Source of the DNA: Ceratodon purpureus
Lineage: Eukaryota; Streptophyta; Bryopsida; Pseudoditrichales; Ditrichaceae
Direction: 5' to 3'
DNA length: 64,000 bases
NCBI GenBank assembly: GCA_014871385.1
Contig: CM026422.1
Coordinates: 13,622,228-13,686,227, forward strand
Below, piece after piece: positions 27,301 to 39,517 of the stretch. Each line of letters begins with the position of its first letter. The stretch's first letter is position 1. The notes under the pieces were generated by a model, which was given only the letters and a program-made list of their open reading frames with translations, was not told the origin of the DNA and ran no database searches. A program made the position numbers and the translations under genes.

Positions 27301-29009
27301 TCTTCCATAACATTTTCACCATTTCTATTCATAAGACAGGGACCACAGTAGTAAATTGTACACTTTCTACACTTAACATGATGCTCCACGGTTTTCTGAC
27401 GGCACCAATGACATGTTCTGCCAAGAGATGAGTCGTAGATACGACCACCCTGTATCCGCCTGCCCGGATTGCTGTTCCTATTCTTAATTTCTTTTTCTTT
27501 CTGGCTTTCCTGGGTTTGTTCCGTTCTCTGAGATGTGCGAGAAAAACTTCCAATAATTTCTTCCGCCCCATTCTGCACCTGAATGGGCATAGATTCGACT
27601 TCCGTCTTATCACTTTCTTCAGAGCCAGATAAAGAATATTCAGTATCCTCCGGCATAAAATTCAGCAACCCTTGCGAGGGATTCCGCAACTTCGGCGTGG
27701 GATTCAGCGGCTCCGGCGTCGAATTCAGCAACTTCTGCTTCACTGCGTTTCTGGGAATCTGGGACATCTGGTTTTGTATTGCGACTGGTTCAAGCTCTTT
27801 CAATACGCTACCCGCTCCAGTGACTGCATAGTTATCCACAGGTTCACCCTTCACATGAACCAGTACACTCTTTAAGGGAGCAGCAACTTCATTCACCTTT
27901 GCAATCGGTACAAAGGACATCTCCTCACATCCAACATCCACTTGAGGATGCTCGATCACCTCAGGTTTGTGCACCTCGGTAGGGGACATGTCCAAGGCAT
28001 CTATCAACTTGTTAGATGTTGCACAAGGAGGAAGAGCTTCTATTTTCCTGCTCAGCGAATGTGTTTCGGTTTCACCAGACGGTCCTTCTTCTACAAGTTC
28101 TCTTCCAGACATGTCCAGAGCAGTTAGCAATTCATCTTTAAACTCGACAGCCTCTTCCTTCACCGGCCCCAATTCCTTCTGCACTGATGATACAAGTTCT
28201 CTTCCAGACATGTCCAGAGCAGTTAGCAATTCATCTTTAAACTCGACAGCCTCTTCCTTCACCGGCCCCAATTCCTTCTGCACTGATGATAACAACCCTC
28301 CAGTTACCATCACCCCACTAGGCACCTCCAAATTGGAACCATCACTCGAAGCCGGTGTTAGGGGTTGCTTGGTTTGCTCAACGATCGAACCATCCCGTAC
28401 CATGACCAAGGCCGTCGTTAACCCCTTCACAGGTGAAACAGACACAGACGCAACCCGCACAGACGATCGCAAAGCATCTCCTTCCATTACACGCGTGACT
28501 TCTGTCTCTGGAACCAACTCATTCTCACATGGAAAAGCAGAAACGGGTTCGGCATCGACACGTCCAGTCTCAGCATTGGCATGAGCTGTCGACGGTATCT
28601 CCCCATTGCCCGTGCCGGAGCCATCACGAAAGACGCTGTCATTAGTAACACATGAGCCAGGGCTAAGAAGTTCCAACTTAATCTTCTGGAGCGACACATC
28701 ACCCGGCTTCTGAATTTCAAAAGAGTTCACGCCTGTCTTCATCCCCGGAAAACTATTGTACCCCGATTGCACACCCAGCAATAGGAAGTGCGACATGTCA
28801 ACCCCCCTACACACAAGAGCCGCATCCTCACGCACCTTCTCTTCCACCGGATTCTCCGATTCATACCAATCCCTGAGCTCCTTCTTAACCACCCGACACA
28901 CCCCATCCCCTAACCTCCCTCCCATCACCTTCTCCACCTCCGACGTCTTCCTCCCCACCCTATACACATCGGTCAGCTTCGTCTCCATTGCCCTCGTCCC
29001 GATCTCCAT
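24312..29009 (-). CDS. CDCA7-type zf-4CXXC_R1 zinc-finger protein, 1169 aa
   Basis: Seven exons: 29009-27232, 27085-26755, 26610-25930, 25733-25529, 25385-25306, 25196-25095 and 24644-24312. They join with GT-AG signals in consistent phase to 1170 codons. A long acidic N-terminus (about 530 aa) precedes the zinc finger: CHWCRQKT, CRKC, YCGPCLMNRNGENV, WLCPKC, then, across intron 1, CNCGPCRKASGKTPTGQL and ARNAGFLNAHDYL. This matches the zf-4CXXC_R1 domain of CDCA7, whose animal and plant members act with HELLS/DDM1 in DNA methylation. An acidic Asp/Glu/Ser tract, a basic LKRKRGVTRG and a long linker follow. Exons 4-6 encode a second conserved plant block (ECPSDPQGTEYR, RKPVQKLRQMRGR, SYLDHHE, LLRGFFFWLQ, GAFRPWPG). 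The canonical CHQC reads CHWC here. Role in methylation is inference. Confidence 0.85.
28092..28289. repeat. Perfect 99-bp tandem duplication inside the CDCA7-type gene
   Basis: Two adjacent 99-bp copies (28092-28190 and 28191-28289) appear identical by eye. Each encodes 33 residues including SSVQKELGPVKEEAVEF and LLTALDMSGREL. Length is a multiple of three, so the frame is kept. The lack of silent differences suggests a recent event or an assembly artefact. Confidence 0.9.
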
Positions 29010-29504
29010 CACTACACCTCTCGCAATGAATCCCACGCCTCACCCCTCCACCAAAATCATGTCCCTCCCATCCATCAATGCTCAACCTGCACATAACCAT
29101 CACCATAACCAACATAAGCCATCCCCCCCTCCACAAAACTCACCCCAAAAACCGATCAGTCAACACACTTCCGATATCAGAACTCTCCTCAAAACCAAAC
29201 CTTTCTGCCCTACCTACCCACCTTCAAAAGCAACACAAACACTAAACTCCAACAAAACCAACCGCACAGATTCAATTCCATACCCGGATGCTGTGTGAAG
29301 ACTCGCCTCCCAATGTCACCGAATTGACTGAACTCTCCACAAGATTGTAACTTTCATGAAGCCATGGCCGTCTGCATCACCCTTCTGTTGCGTTTGGCTG
29401 CAACTGATCGCCTACTAAGCCCTGGCACCAACAAACTAGTCACTAACCAACTACCCCACACTCCTCCTCCTCCACTGCAACCCACCTCACCATCACTCTG
29501 TCCC
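29010..29504. other. 5' flank of the CDCA7-type gene
   Basis: Pyrimidine- and C-rich region upstream of the minus-strand start, with an open minus-strand frame continuing above the first ATG. Likely leader and promoter. No specific element assigned. Confidence 0.4.
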
Positions 29505-29660
29505 CAAACTCTCCCAACTCTGCCCCCAAACTCTCCCAACTCTGCAAACTCTCCCAACTCTGCAAACTCTCCCAACTCTGCAAACTCTCCCAACTCTGCA
29601 AACTCTCCCAACTCTGCAAACTCTCTCAACTCTGCAAACTCTCCCAACTCTCCAAACTCT
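29505..29660. repeat. 18-bp minisatellite, about eight to nine copies
   Basis: The unit aaactctcccaactctgc repeats at 29528, 29546, 29564, 29582, 29600, 29618 and 29636 with one or two changes, after a variant first copy. In translation it gives PNSANS (+) or ELGEFA (-) repeats. These are probably incidental, as no host gene was found. Confidence 0.95.
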
Positions 29661-31479
29661 TCAATGAGCCCACGCCCACCATGCACACATACCATGTCTA
29701 AGTTTTACTCTAAGCAGGGATTTTCAAACATGACCGGAGTACACTTGGCACTCATGATTCAGTAAGTTGTGTATGAGTTTACTAACCTGCCATGAGTGAG
29801 TAGTAAGCAGGGGAGTAAAATGTCCCATTTCGTAATGATGAGAGGGAGTTGAGATGAGTGGGATGAGATGGGAGGGGGGTTGAGGAGAGGGGAGGGATAG
29901 GGAGAAGTGTGCCCTCGGCCTGGTGGTGGTGGGGTTGGGAGTTGGGGAAGTGAGCCGTTGGGTTTGGCAAAATTGGGCAGCATTGGCCTTGGCAATTACT
30001 TTAAAGGTGGCGGCGATGACCTTGGCATTGATGAGGCGGGGCTGCTGCTGTGCTGGGCTGGGCTGGTCGTGCAGGGGTAGACTGCAGTGGTGCCAGAGCT
30101 GCAGTTGAGGTGATGGTACCATTCCCTTTCACCGCTGCCACTGTCATCAACTCCTGCATTTGTCAATGTAATTACGAGTGTGGGAGCCAGGTTTTCAGAG
30201 CTCATAGTTTTGGTGGTGATGTGTGACTTGTCCTCTTCTTTAAGTTTCACTTAGTGTTGGTGATGATATAATGTGATGCTCATTTAGGGAGCCCACATGG
30301 AACTAATGTTTGAAGTCTAACCTAATGCGGGCTTGTAAATTACGTGGTTATTTCTAAGGTTATGTTTAAATTTGTAATGGAGTGAGGATATATGACCGAA
30401 CTTGGATGTGTTGTGATATGGTGTCAGCAGCTTTGAGGTTTGAAGATTAATTAGATTGCATAACGGACTCTCTTTTATAATGTTGGTAATTTTATTTTTT
30501 ACAATGTTCAATTGAAGAATGGATGGAGTAGTGTAGAGCTTAGAAAGAATTAGACAACAATATATTATATTTGATCCAAGTGTTCCAAACAAGCTGATAA
30601 AGGTCTCCTTCCACATTGGATTAGTCTTGTAAATACGCTAAGGTGCTTTATGTAATAAGACACAATTCCTTTACTTACCGCCGCATAATCAATACATACA
30701 TAATACATACACATACAGTTTATATAATATGCAAATAATGTAATAAGATTTGTGCAAGTTTAAAACATTGCTACTTGAGCTTGTATCAAAATGTTAGTTG
30801 TGCTCCCATTTGGTGTGAATACAAATGTAAGAGCTTTAAAATTACACAAATAGTTGATGTTAAGAAAATAAAGATTGTGTATTATTGAGATGGCTTGAAT
30901 GAATAAACTCTAAATTTTCATGATTATTTTGGAGCAAAATGAGTCAAAACTAACTCCTTTCTATTTCAAGCCTAATAAATATCAATATAAGAAATTTCTA
31001 GTAGATATAATCATAAGATATTAAAAATAACTTGGTGTATTATTCAGTCAACAAAATTGGACCATTGATTTTTCTTCATTCCTAAGATCATAAAAATCAA
31101 AGTCCATTGAATTCTTTTTCAGCACCCATGGAACTTTTTTTTGGTCAAAATTTGAAGCCTACCCTTGTCAAAGTCATGTATACTACAACTTGTCTAAGTT
31201 GGTAGTTTGACTATAAATTTTATTTAGAATAAATAACAATCAATAAATTCAAAAAAAATCTCTAAAATAAAAAATTGTTGCCCAGATTTGAATAGAGAAC
31301 GGGTTTGTTAATGAAAAATTTCCAAAACATCATAAATTTACAAAAAATAAATCATACATTTAATTTGTAGTATAATCTTCCTTTTCAAAAGAAATTACGC
31401 CAAAATATTACTTTATACTACTTCATTTAATTTGCTTATAACTCCAAAATCCAAATCGGGTTTAAAGGAACTTTAAAAT
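29661..31479. other. Intergenic stretch
   Basis: 29820-30130 is G-rich with short GAGATGGGA and GGGCTGGG runs. The rest is AT-rich. No gene, RNA or element recognised. Confidence 0.4.
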
Positions 31480-33360
31480 TAAGATGGATAAGAATATATA
31501 ACTAAGATGCATTAGATGATTGAGATGACTAAGATGGGTGAGATGAACAATAACAAATGATTCAAATGATTGAGGTGTAAATTAACCAATAATATATGAT
31601 TGAAACAAATTAGATGATTGAGGTGTAAGATGGCTAGTAGGTATGATTAAAATGATCTAGATGATTGAGTTATGAGATGACCAATAATATATGGCTGAGT
31701 TGATTGAAATGCCTGAGATTTGAGATGCATGAGATGGCTAGATGAAGTGATTGAGATGGCTAGATCCATGACATATGAACTCATTGATAGCAGATGTGAC
31801 GTTCTTGACTAACTGAAAAGTGCTACTTTTATTTGTATGTTGTGGCAAACTTGACTGACAAGCACCACTTTAATTTGTCTGTTGTGGCACACCTCACTCA
31901 TGAGCACCTCTGACCCTAGTCAGGAACGACGCATTTGCTGCTAGTGACTGATTGAAATGACTCAGATTTGAGATGCATGAGATGGCTAAGAATTTATGGT
32001 TTAAATAATTGAGATGGCTCAATCCATGACATATGAACTGATTGAAATGACTCAGATTTGAGAATTGCATGAGATGGCTAAGAATTTATGGTTGAAGTGA
32101 TTGAGATGATTAAATCCATGACATAAGATTCTTGAAATGACTCAGGTGTCTGAGATGGTTGAGATGACTAAGAACATATGACTTAATGACTGATATGACC
32201 AAAATGCATGAGATAAGGTTCTTAAAATGACTCAAATGTTTAACCCCTAAAGTTCTGAGGGTATTTTTCATCAAAACTGCCTGAAAACAGCCCCTCTTCA
32301 AATCAAGGTGGATTTTGCTAAGTTAGGGTGTTTTTTAGTACATCTAACCGTAAGATCTTGTAGCTAACTTCTATGTCTACATGTCCACCAAATCTTACAC
32401 ACTCATTCCTCACCATTTGCAAGATCATAACGTTCAAAGTTGAAAAACAAGTTTTTTTCCCACGCAAAAAGGGAACAACAGAGTTTTGAAGGCCCAAAAA
32501 ACCATTTTTTTGCATTATGGATTTTGGCGGTTTTGATGCAAATCAAAGAAGACTGAGTTAGCTAATTGTAATAAAAAAATCATATTCAAAAAAGTTGTGG
32601 AAGGTTGCCAAAAAAATCATTTCCCGCTAGAGGGTATACTGAAATTCACAAACAAAGGCTGTTTTTTGACAATAAAAATAGCATATGAAAAAATTTTGGA
32701 TTAAAAATCCGAACGGTGGGAACATGCTCTACTGCCTTCTCTATACATAGAAATTTTTATTTTTGAAAAATATCAAAATCTCAATTTTTGGTGGAATTTC
32801 AAAGTTTTGTCTTTGGGCAGATTTTGGTAATTTTGGGCAGTTTTGGGCAGTTTTGGGCAGTTTTGGGCAGAATTTGCTGCATTCACTGTCATTCTCATTG
32901 GCTAACTGACTGCCCTTGGAGGAGCTTTTGCGGTTCAGAGGTGAATAACTTTTCACTCCGACATCGGAATTGAGAATAAAAAATACCGACACGAAGCTCT
33001 CACCAAGGCCTACATTCATTTAAATTTTCATAAATTTTGAATTCAAATTGCATCCGCAGGTACATGCCCAAACTCCAAAATAGCCCCATTTTGCCACATT
33101 GTCCTTTAGGGGTTAAGATGCCTCAGATGATTGAAAACACATGGCTAAGATGATTTTAGATTATAAAGTAAATAGCTTGAAATGCTTGAGATGCCTAGTA
33201 ACACATGGCTAAAATGATTGAGACAGTGAAATACATAGTTGAGATACTTGAAATGGTTAAGCTAATTGAGATGAGTAAATACATGGCTAAAATGACTCGT
33301 ATAATTGAAAATTTATGGCTAAAGATGTGTAACTTACTAACCAAGGATATATAGTTGAAA
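31480..33360. repeat. Degenerate GATTGAGATG minisatellite, split by element B
   Basis: Irregular repeats of about 10-30 bp built from GATTGAGATG, GATGACTAAGATG and GAGATGGCTAAG run from 31480 to 32239 and resume from 33117 to about 33360. The gap is exactly TTAA element B. Higher-order copies, such as the GACTGATTGAAATGACTCAG stretch, recur near 31946 and 32037. Confidence 0.8.
32240..33116. mobile_element. TTAA-flanked element B (877 bp)
   Basis: Starts TTAA-CCCCTAAAGTTC and ends GTCCTTTAGGGG-TTAA. It is closely similar to element D at 38389-39256: CATCTAACCGTAAGATCTT, CTACATGTCCAC and TTTTGGGCAG are shared. It includes four tandem TTTTGGGCAG repeats near 32834-32873. It sits inside the GATTGAGATG minisatellite. 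Confidence 0.9.
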
Positions 33361-33795
33361 ATATGTAGCTAAGATAAATACAATCCATTAACTAGTAAAG
33401 ACTATTACAAAAACCACATGGTTCATTGTCATTGGACATGAGAATTTAAACTTTTGAAGATCTTGCATCATTCCTTAAAGCCTTCTTCTTCGTATGATCG
33501 ATCTGGGTGGTAAACAATGATTCACCACCATCAAAATCTGCAAAGCACTTCCATATGAGAGGCCCTCTACCAATCTACACACTCAAATGTACCTACCATG
33601 CAACTAAACTTGAACGCAACAAAAAAGGAGTCAATGAAAGGTGCCATCAATGAGCAACGAAATCAGTGTCCTGCAAATTCGTCACCTTCTTCCGGTAAAG
33701 TTTGAAACCTCAATCCTTGTCGTCTTACTGATTCTAGTGAAACCAATCATACATGGAAGCCCGCACTTGGACTTCCACCCTTTGCCTACAAGACA
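33361..33795. other. Spacer
   Basis: Nothing recognised. Confidence 0.4.
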
Positions 33796-34070
33796 TACCG
33801 TAGCTTACTAGCAGCTTCGTACAAAAATAATTCTAAAAATAGAAAACAAAAAATTTAGAAAATTATGAAGTCAAAAAATCAAAATTAGAATAAATTAGTT
33901 TTTGCAATATTTCAGCAATAAATGGTTCTAAGCCATTTCAGGTCATTTTTACTGATTTTTGGCTAAAAAACGAAAATTGAGAAATTCATTTTGGAAGAGT
34001 CGAACATCATTTTTTCAAAATAATTAAATATTCGACGGAGCATGGTCGAAGCTGCTGGTAGGCTACGGTA
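33796..34070. mobile_element. Inverted-repeat element with TACCGTAG ends (275 bp)
   Basis: Left end TACCGTAGCTTACTAGCAGC and right end GCTGCTGGTAGGCTACGGTA are inverted repeats of about 25 bp with few mismatches. TA at each end could be the target duplication of a Tc1/mariner-type MITE. The interior is AT-rich and non-coding. Confidence 0.8.
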
Positions 34071-36064
34071 AATAAATTTGTTGAGCGAAATTTGTGCAAA
34101 AAAATTCAAATTCAAAAAAGAAAACTAGTTTGGAGCTATCCTATTAGGGTAACCCCTGCTGAGTGGCTGTGTCCGCTAAAATACATGGAAGGAGGGCCGA
34201 AAGAATGTCCACCTTAATTCAAAGATGCAAACATCTACGTGCTGCATACATTCTTGAATCAAGCCGGCCCTAGAAGGACTACAGTTGTTCTGTTTTATTC
34301 TAATGCAGTGAGTTATGACCCACTAGATTCAATCCATCATCAAAAAATGCAAGGAATTCTAGTCATCATTGTAAAACCAGTTTCAAAGGTCACTTGGAAG
34401 CTGGCCATCCCGTGTTGTCAGAGCTATCAATATTCTGTCTTTTATTGGCATCATGTTTCAGATGCCAAGGGTTTGAGGGGGGCTTCTTTATTTAGCCCTC
34501 CTGGTGCAACTACCGGTAAATCCAAGGATTGGGCTCTATTTTTGCAATTCTCGCCACTTTCTTCCATAACTTCGGAGTAAAGTAACATTCTTTCATGCTG
34601 GAGCATTTTCTGTTTTTGCACTTCAGTTATGGGTTCGTTCTTATTACTGTAGATGACAAGTATCTAGTTGTGTGATATCATTTTTGGGTGCAAAATTCAA
34701 ATGTAGATGTGATGCTTTGGTTTCTCAGGTTTAGATTAATCAGGTTTATTAGGTAGAGAAATTTCAAAAAGTGTTACTCGCCGGTCTGGCTGGCCTAGGC
34801 CTCTGCAGCGGTGTTCCCCCTTTTATTGCAATGGAAGTTCACCATTTGTCTCCAAAAAAATAAAAAATAAAATGTAGATGTGATGATTCTGTCAATTCTT
34901 GGGTGAAGCAGACTAGAGTCTAACCTTGGTCGATAATGTCACACTATTCACCAAAAAGAGTGATATAAACAAGGTGTGACATATTTGATAATGTCACATT
35001 TTGAACATTTGTTCATTATGTGATATTATCAAAAAAAGAAGGTAAAAAATCAAAATAGAATTGCAATGTAAAAAAGAAAATAACAAATATGAGATTTCTA
35101 TATTTTTTAATGCAAAATCTAATTCAAGATTGTCAATAACAACAAGAGCATATCATATTGTGTCATTGAGATCAGGGAAAGACCTCTCACTAAAGACAAA
35201 GAAGCTTATAAAATCACATTGAATTGCTAATGTTAGATGTGCAACAACAATTCTAATGAGTTTGGAAACCTTACCACTAAAATTTAACCTTGCTTGCATA
35301 TCTATCCCATTTGGGCGTGTTTAATCCAAACAACTCATAATTCAAAGGATTTTAAAAATAAAAATAAAAATAAAAATTCTACAAATAAAAAGCTCCAAAA
35401 AAAGATATTAATTGAGTCTTTGATATTTTACAAGTAATATAAAGTAATATACATAATTATAAGAGATGATGGTTCCTGAAAACAATTGACAGTGTTATGT
35501 AATCCGATGGCCACTGGACAAAGAATAATGAATCTAGATCTACTCCACTTATCTACACTAAGTGTCTCTAGGCTAAGTGCCTTGAAGACAACCAACATGA
35601 CATTCCCCCCAAGGTCTTTTTGAGTGGTGAAAATAGGTGAGATTCTTATATTATTGGTTGAAATTTGGTGCAAATCACGTAGAAGAAAGGTGGTAATAGA
35701 AAACAAAGTAAATTTTTAGTTTTGATATGACAAATCCCAAGAAACATGCTTGTTACATGGTAGTGTTTTGAATGGCATTAGTTCCTAAAACATCTTCACT
35801 ACATTTGTTAAAAACACTTGAAAATTGTCAATTCTAGTCCAAAAAAGCCATTTTTTTCATCTCCTATCGTAGAATATCAAGATTGGACTACTAGAGAATT
35901 TTGTAACAATTTTAAAAAGAATTTTTGACCATAACAAGAAAAATGTTTTTAACAATGTAGAATTAACAGGCCTTTGATTCCTTGTAGAATAAAATTTTAT
36001 ACTAGTAAGTTTGAGGTTTCTTGAAATTCTCAATATAGAGTATGTTATCTATTTCTATCCATAT
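34071..36064. other. AT-rich intergenic stretch with a possible retroposon tail
   Basis: A less AT-rich block from about 34140 to 34850 ends in an A-rich tail at 34855-34874, which could be the 3' end of a retroposed sequence. Its 113-codon frame (34239-34580, +) is not recognised. 34930-35030 holds partly self-complementary GATAATGTCACA words. No other gene seen. Confidence 0.35.
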
Positions 36065-36809
36065 TTAACCCCTAAAGTTCCTTGACTATGTTTCACCAAA
36101 AAGCGCTCCAAAATTGCCATTTCCAATGTAAAAAGCATGAATGACTATAAAATCATTATTTTCTAATTTAAACCGTAAGATCTTCAGTTATACTATTGTA
36201 TTAGATAGCTCTATAAATTTCATCATAATCGGCTATATAGATTAGAGGATTACAATGATTGAAATTTGAAAAGAAATTTTTTTGACACAATTTTTGACTA
36301 GGTTGACACATTCTAACTTTTTTTCCCTTAGGTTTTTTGCATTATGGATTTTGGAGTTTTTGGTGCATCCCAAAGAAGACTAAGATAGCTAATTTTATAG
36401 AAACAAATTACAAACAAAAACAAGTGTAGCATGTTGAAAAGAATATTTTTATTGAGTTGAATGCAAAAGAATGCTAATTCATATTTCTTTCCTAGAAATT
36501 CCATTATTTCATAAAGTCCAAATCCAACGGTCAAAGTAAAGATTGATGTCCATCCTTAAGTGAAAAAAGGCGTGTAGGACCTCAAGGTTCACCTACAAAT
36601 ACAAAACTTAGAGCAAGTCAAAACTTAGTGAAATGTCATGCATCCATAACAAATTGATTATCAAAAGCCATATTTCAACCATGCAAAAAACAAAGCAATT
36701 GTCTTTGCCTTCTTATACATTTATCTTTCAGTAAAAAAAGAGATTTCCACACACTCAAAACTTTGACAACTACATTTACACTTTATTATTAAGTATTTTA
36801 CGCTTCTCT

Positions 36810-39517
36810 GGATTCAAATCATCAACAATAAGTTTTCTAGCTAGGTAGCATAACATATTTGTTTTCTGTTACTATAGATAATAAAACATATGTTAATCCC
36901 AGTATGAATGCCTCATGAATGTCAATAATCACCTTTGCGGCAACAATGACTCATTGAGTTTTATGGCTAGTCATGGTATATGCCAAAGCCAACGAAAATG
37001 TAGACTTCAAATATTTTCATATGTAGGTGTAGTTAAACGTTGTCTTTCGTTTCTTCAACTTTGTTTTGTACCTCGATTCTAACATATCTATTGTAATTCC
37101 TTCAACATTTCTATCTTCCTTAAGATGAATAGTTTCTACTTTACCCATTGCACCATTGTTGACTCTTTTTTCAATGTTGATATTGTTCAAAACCGTGATG
37201 AGCGCACCTACAACCAGTTTTTTCAATTGATTGAATTTGGGGTCTTCTATCCAATCACTGAGTTCTTTAATATTGAATGCATTAGAGTCAATAGACACTA
37301 TAAACACTTCACTAGGTTCGAATAACTTGGTTATCATGATGTTGTTATATTTATCGACACTATTCGATGAATACATAAAGCTGTTGTTTGATTATCAAGG
37401 TTTGCTATAATTTTGTTTTCACCAATAACACATTCACCTAAATAAAGGTCAATTTCTTCTTGAGTTGGCTTCTTGTCATGGATGATATTTAAAAACTCTA
37501 AATACAAAAGGTCTTTGCTATGTCGTACGGATGCACTCAACATCAAGTGATTTCCAGATGACCACTGTAAAAAATTCGCTAAAAAACACAATTCACATAT
37601 TGTGGCCGAATCTTCTGCGCGGTGATGACATATGGGAGGCAACTCAGCCATATCTTCCATCAACAACAATAACTTTCTTTCAAATGGATTACTACAACCG
37701 TTTAAACTTTATTTAACTCTAGAATAAATGGCATTTAAAAAACCACTTGTCATCATACTCATTTTGTCAATGATGTACACATCAACTTCTTCTAACTTTT
37801 GCAAAGTAACATTTGGTTTATTGAGACCGTACAAGTAGCCACGAACTGGAATTCTGTAATGCGTATGAGGCGTTGTTGGTGTACCTGACAATCGTCTTGC
37901 TCTTGCAATAGTTGTTCCTGAAAGTAGAACTTTTTTTCCCAAGCCCTGCAGATAGTTTGTAAAGTACTTAATGTAGAAACGCTTCCCACTCCCTGGTGTA
38001 CCTTGAAGAAAATGCTTACCCTTGAGTGATGTGCTCATCTTATCAAAAACTTGTTGTTGTTCATATGTTAATATAGCTAATTCTATTTCTTCTCTAAAAT
38101 TGTGATTGAAACAAATTTCATCAATAGTTCCAGTTCCTTCAAAAACCTCCGACCAACAACCCTCTCTACTTCTCTAGTATAATCCGGATCTAAATATGGA
38201 TGCTTCTCAAGAACCTTATCTAACAAGTTCTCTTGACTAATTTCATTGTAAAGATTTCTGTGCATAATGAAGTACGTAGTCCTTCAATGAATCAATATTC
38301 GAAAGATAACCCCTAATTTTATAATCATCTCTGAATGGTACTTGTTGAAGAAGAATGTTATAAAAGAAAGCTTCCGGTTACTTTAGGGTTAACCCCTAAA
38401 GTTCTTAAGGTATTTTTCATCAAAACTGCCTCATAACAGCCCCTCTTCAAAGCAAGGTAGATTCTGCAAACTTGGGATCTTTTTAAGTACATCTAACCGT
38501 AAGATCTTCTAGCTAACTTGTATGTCTACATGTCCACATAATCTCACGCACTCATTCCTCACCAATTGCAAGATCGTAACATTCAAAGTTGGAAAACATG
38601 TTTTTTTTCTCTGCAAAAAAAGGGGACAACAGAGTTTTGAAGGCCCAAAAAAACCATTTTTAAAAGTAAATATGGCATGAGTCTCTCCATGTTTTTGTTC
38701 CTAAGTAAGTTAGGTACATGCCTAAAAAATATCATATTCAAAAACGTTGTGGAAGGTTGCCAAAAAAATCATTTTCCGCTAGGGGGTATGCTGAAATTCA
38801 CAAGCAAAGGCTATTTTTTGACAATAAAAATAGCATATGAAAAACTCTTGGATTGAAATCCAAACATTAGAAACATGCTCTACTTCCTTTTCTATACATA
38901 GAAATTTTTATTTTTGAAAAATATCAAAATCTTAATTTTTGGTGGAATTTCAAAGTTTCGTCTTTGGTCAGATTTTGGCATGTTTTGGAAATTCTGGGCA
39001 GTTTTGGGCAGAATTTGCTGCATTCAGAGTGGCTATGAACTTGCCCGAAGTTTGGCTGAATGCAGCTTTTGACACTCAAAACCCCGTAACTTTTTTTCAG
39101 TATGTTAAAAATTAAAATAAAAAAATCTACACAAATCTCTTCAAAATGCCTACATACATTATTTTTTTTCAAAGATTTACGAATTAAATTGGAATTTTAG
39201 GAACGTGCCCAAATTAAAAAAAAACCCATTCCAGGACAATTGTTCTTAGGGGTTAATAGCTTTGTGAAGCAAACAACTCTGTTGTTGACATATAGAAAAT
39301 TATCGAATTCATCTCTTCCTTGGGCAATTTTACAAACATATTTTGCCTTCACCACTTTGAAAGCCTTGCAATACCCCTTAATAGTATAGTTCTCAAAATT
39401 GATAGGCCTAGCCAAATGAAGATCGATTGGATGTAGGGAGAGTGTCCTTGATCTTGATATTTTTATATCTTGAATGCAAAAGAATGCTAATTTGTATTTC
39501 TTTCCTAGAAATTCCAT
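36810..39517 (-). pseudogene. PIF1-like DNA helicase pseudogene, interrupted by element D
   Basis: Read on the minus strand: an N-terminal segment (IKGYCKAFKVVKAKYVC) lies before element D. After D come PEAFFYNILLQQVPFRDDYK, then FLQGTPGSGKRFYIKYF (Walker A, with Arg for Ser/Thr), VDVYIIDKMSMM (Walker B, with Lys for the Glu of DE), MEDMAELPPI, ALCIHR, VGALITVLNNINIEK..NNGAMGKV and ALAYTMTSHKTQ followed by a stop, then LTYVLLSIV. The order matches PIF1/RRM3 helicases, which occur as host genes and as part of Helitrons. Walker substitutions, internal stops, frameshifts and the insertion make it non-functional. No Rep/HUH nuclease was found, so Helitron origin is unproven. Confidence 0.75.
38389..39256. 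mobile_element. TTAA-flanked element D (868 bp), nested in the helicase pseudogene
   Basis: Starts TTAA-CCCCTAAAGTTC and ends TTCTTAGGGG-TTAA. Nearly collinear with element B. The left flank CTTTAGGG just outside the TTAA mirrors the element's own end, as if it landed at the edge of another copy. Confidence 0.85.

Noticed and set aside
27967..28584. A 205-codon plus-strand frame across the CDCA7-type gene
   Set aside because: It is antisense to a long exon with recognisable protein features and repeats with the 99-bp duplication. No family motif of its own.
29364..29765. PNSANS-repeat protein gene
   Set aside because: The repeat protein is only the translation of an 18-bp minisatellite, with no start context, splice signals or flanking coding sequence.
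31480..32239. CRISPR-like array of GATTGAGATG repeats
   Set aside because: Repeats are short, degenerate and lack uniform spacers, and the genome is a plant's. It is a minisatellite.
32240..33116. Tc1/mariner (TA duplication) origin for the TTAA family
   Set aside because: TA is formally possible, but the outer T and A are kept at nearly all ends of seven copies, which fits a TTAA target better. Left open pending empty sites.
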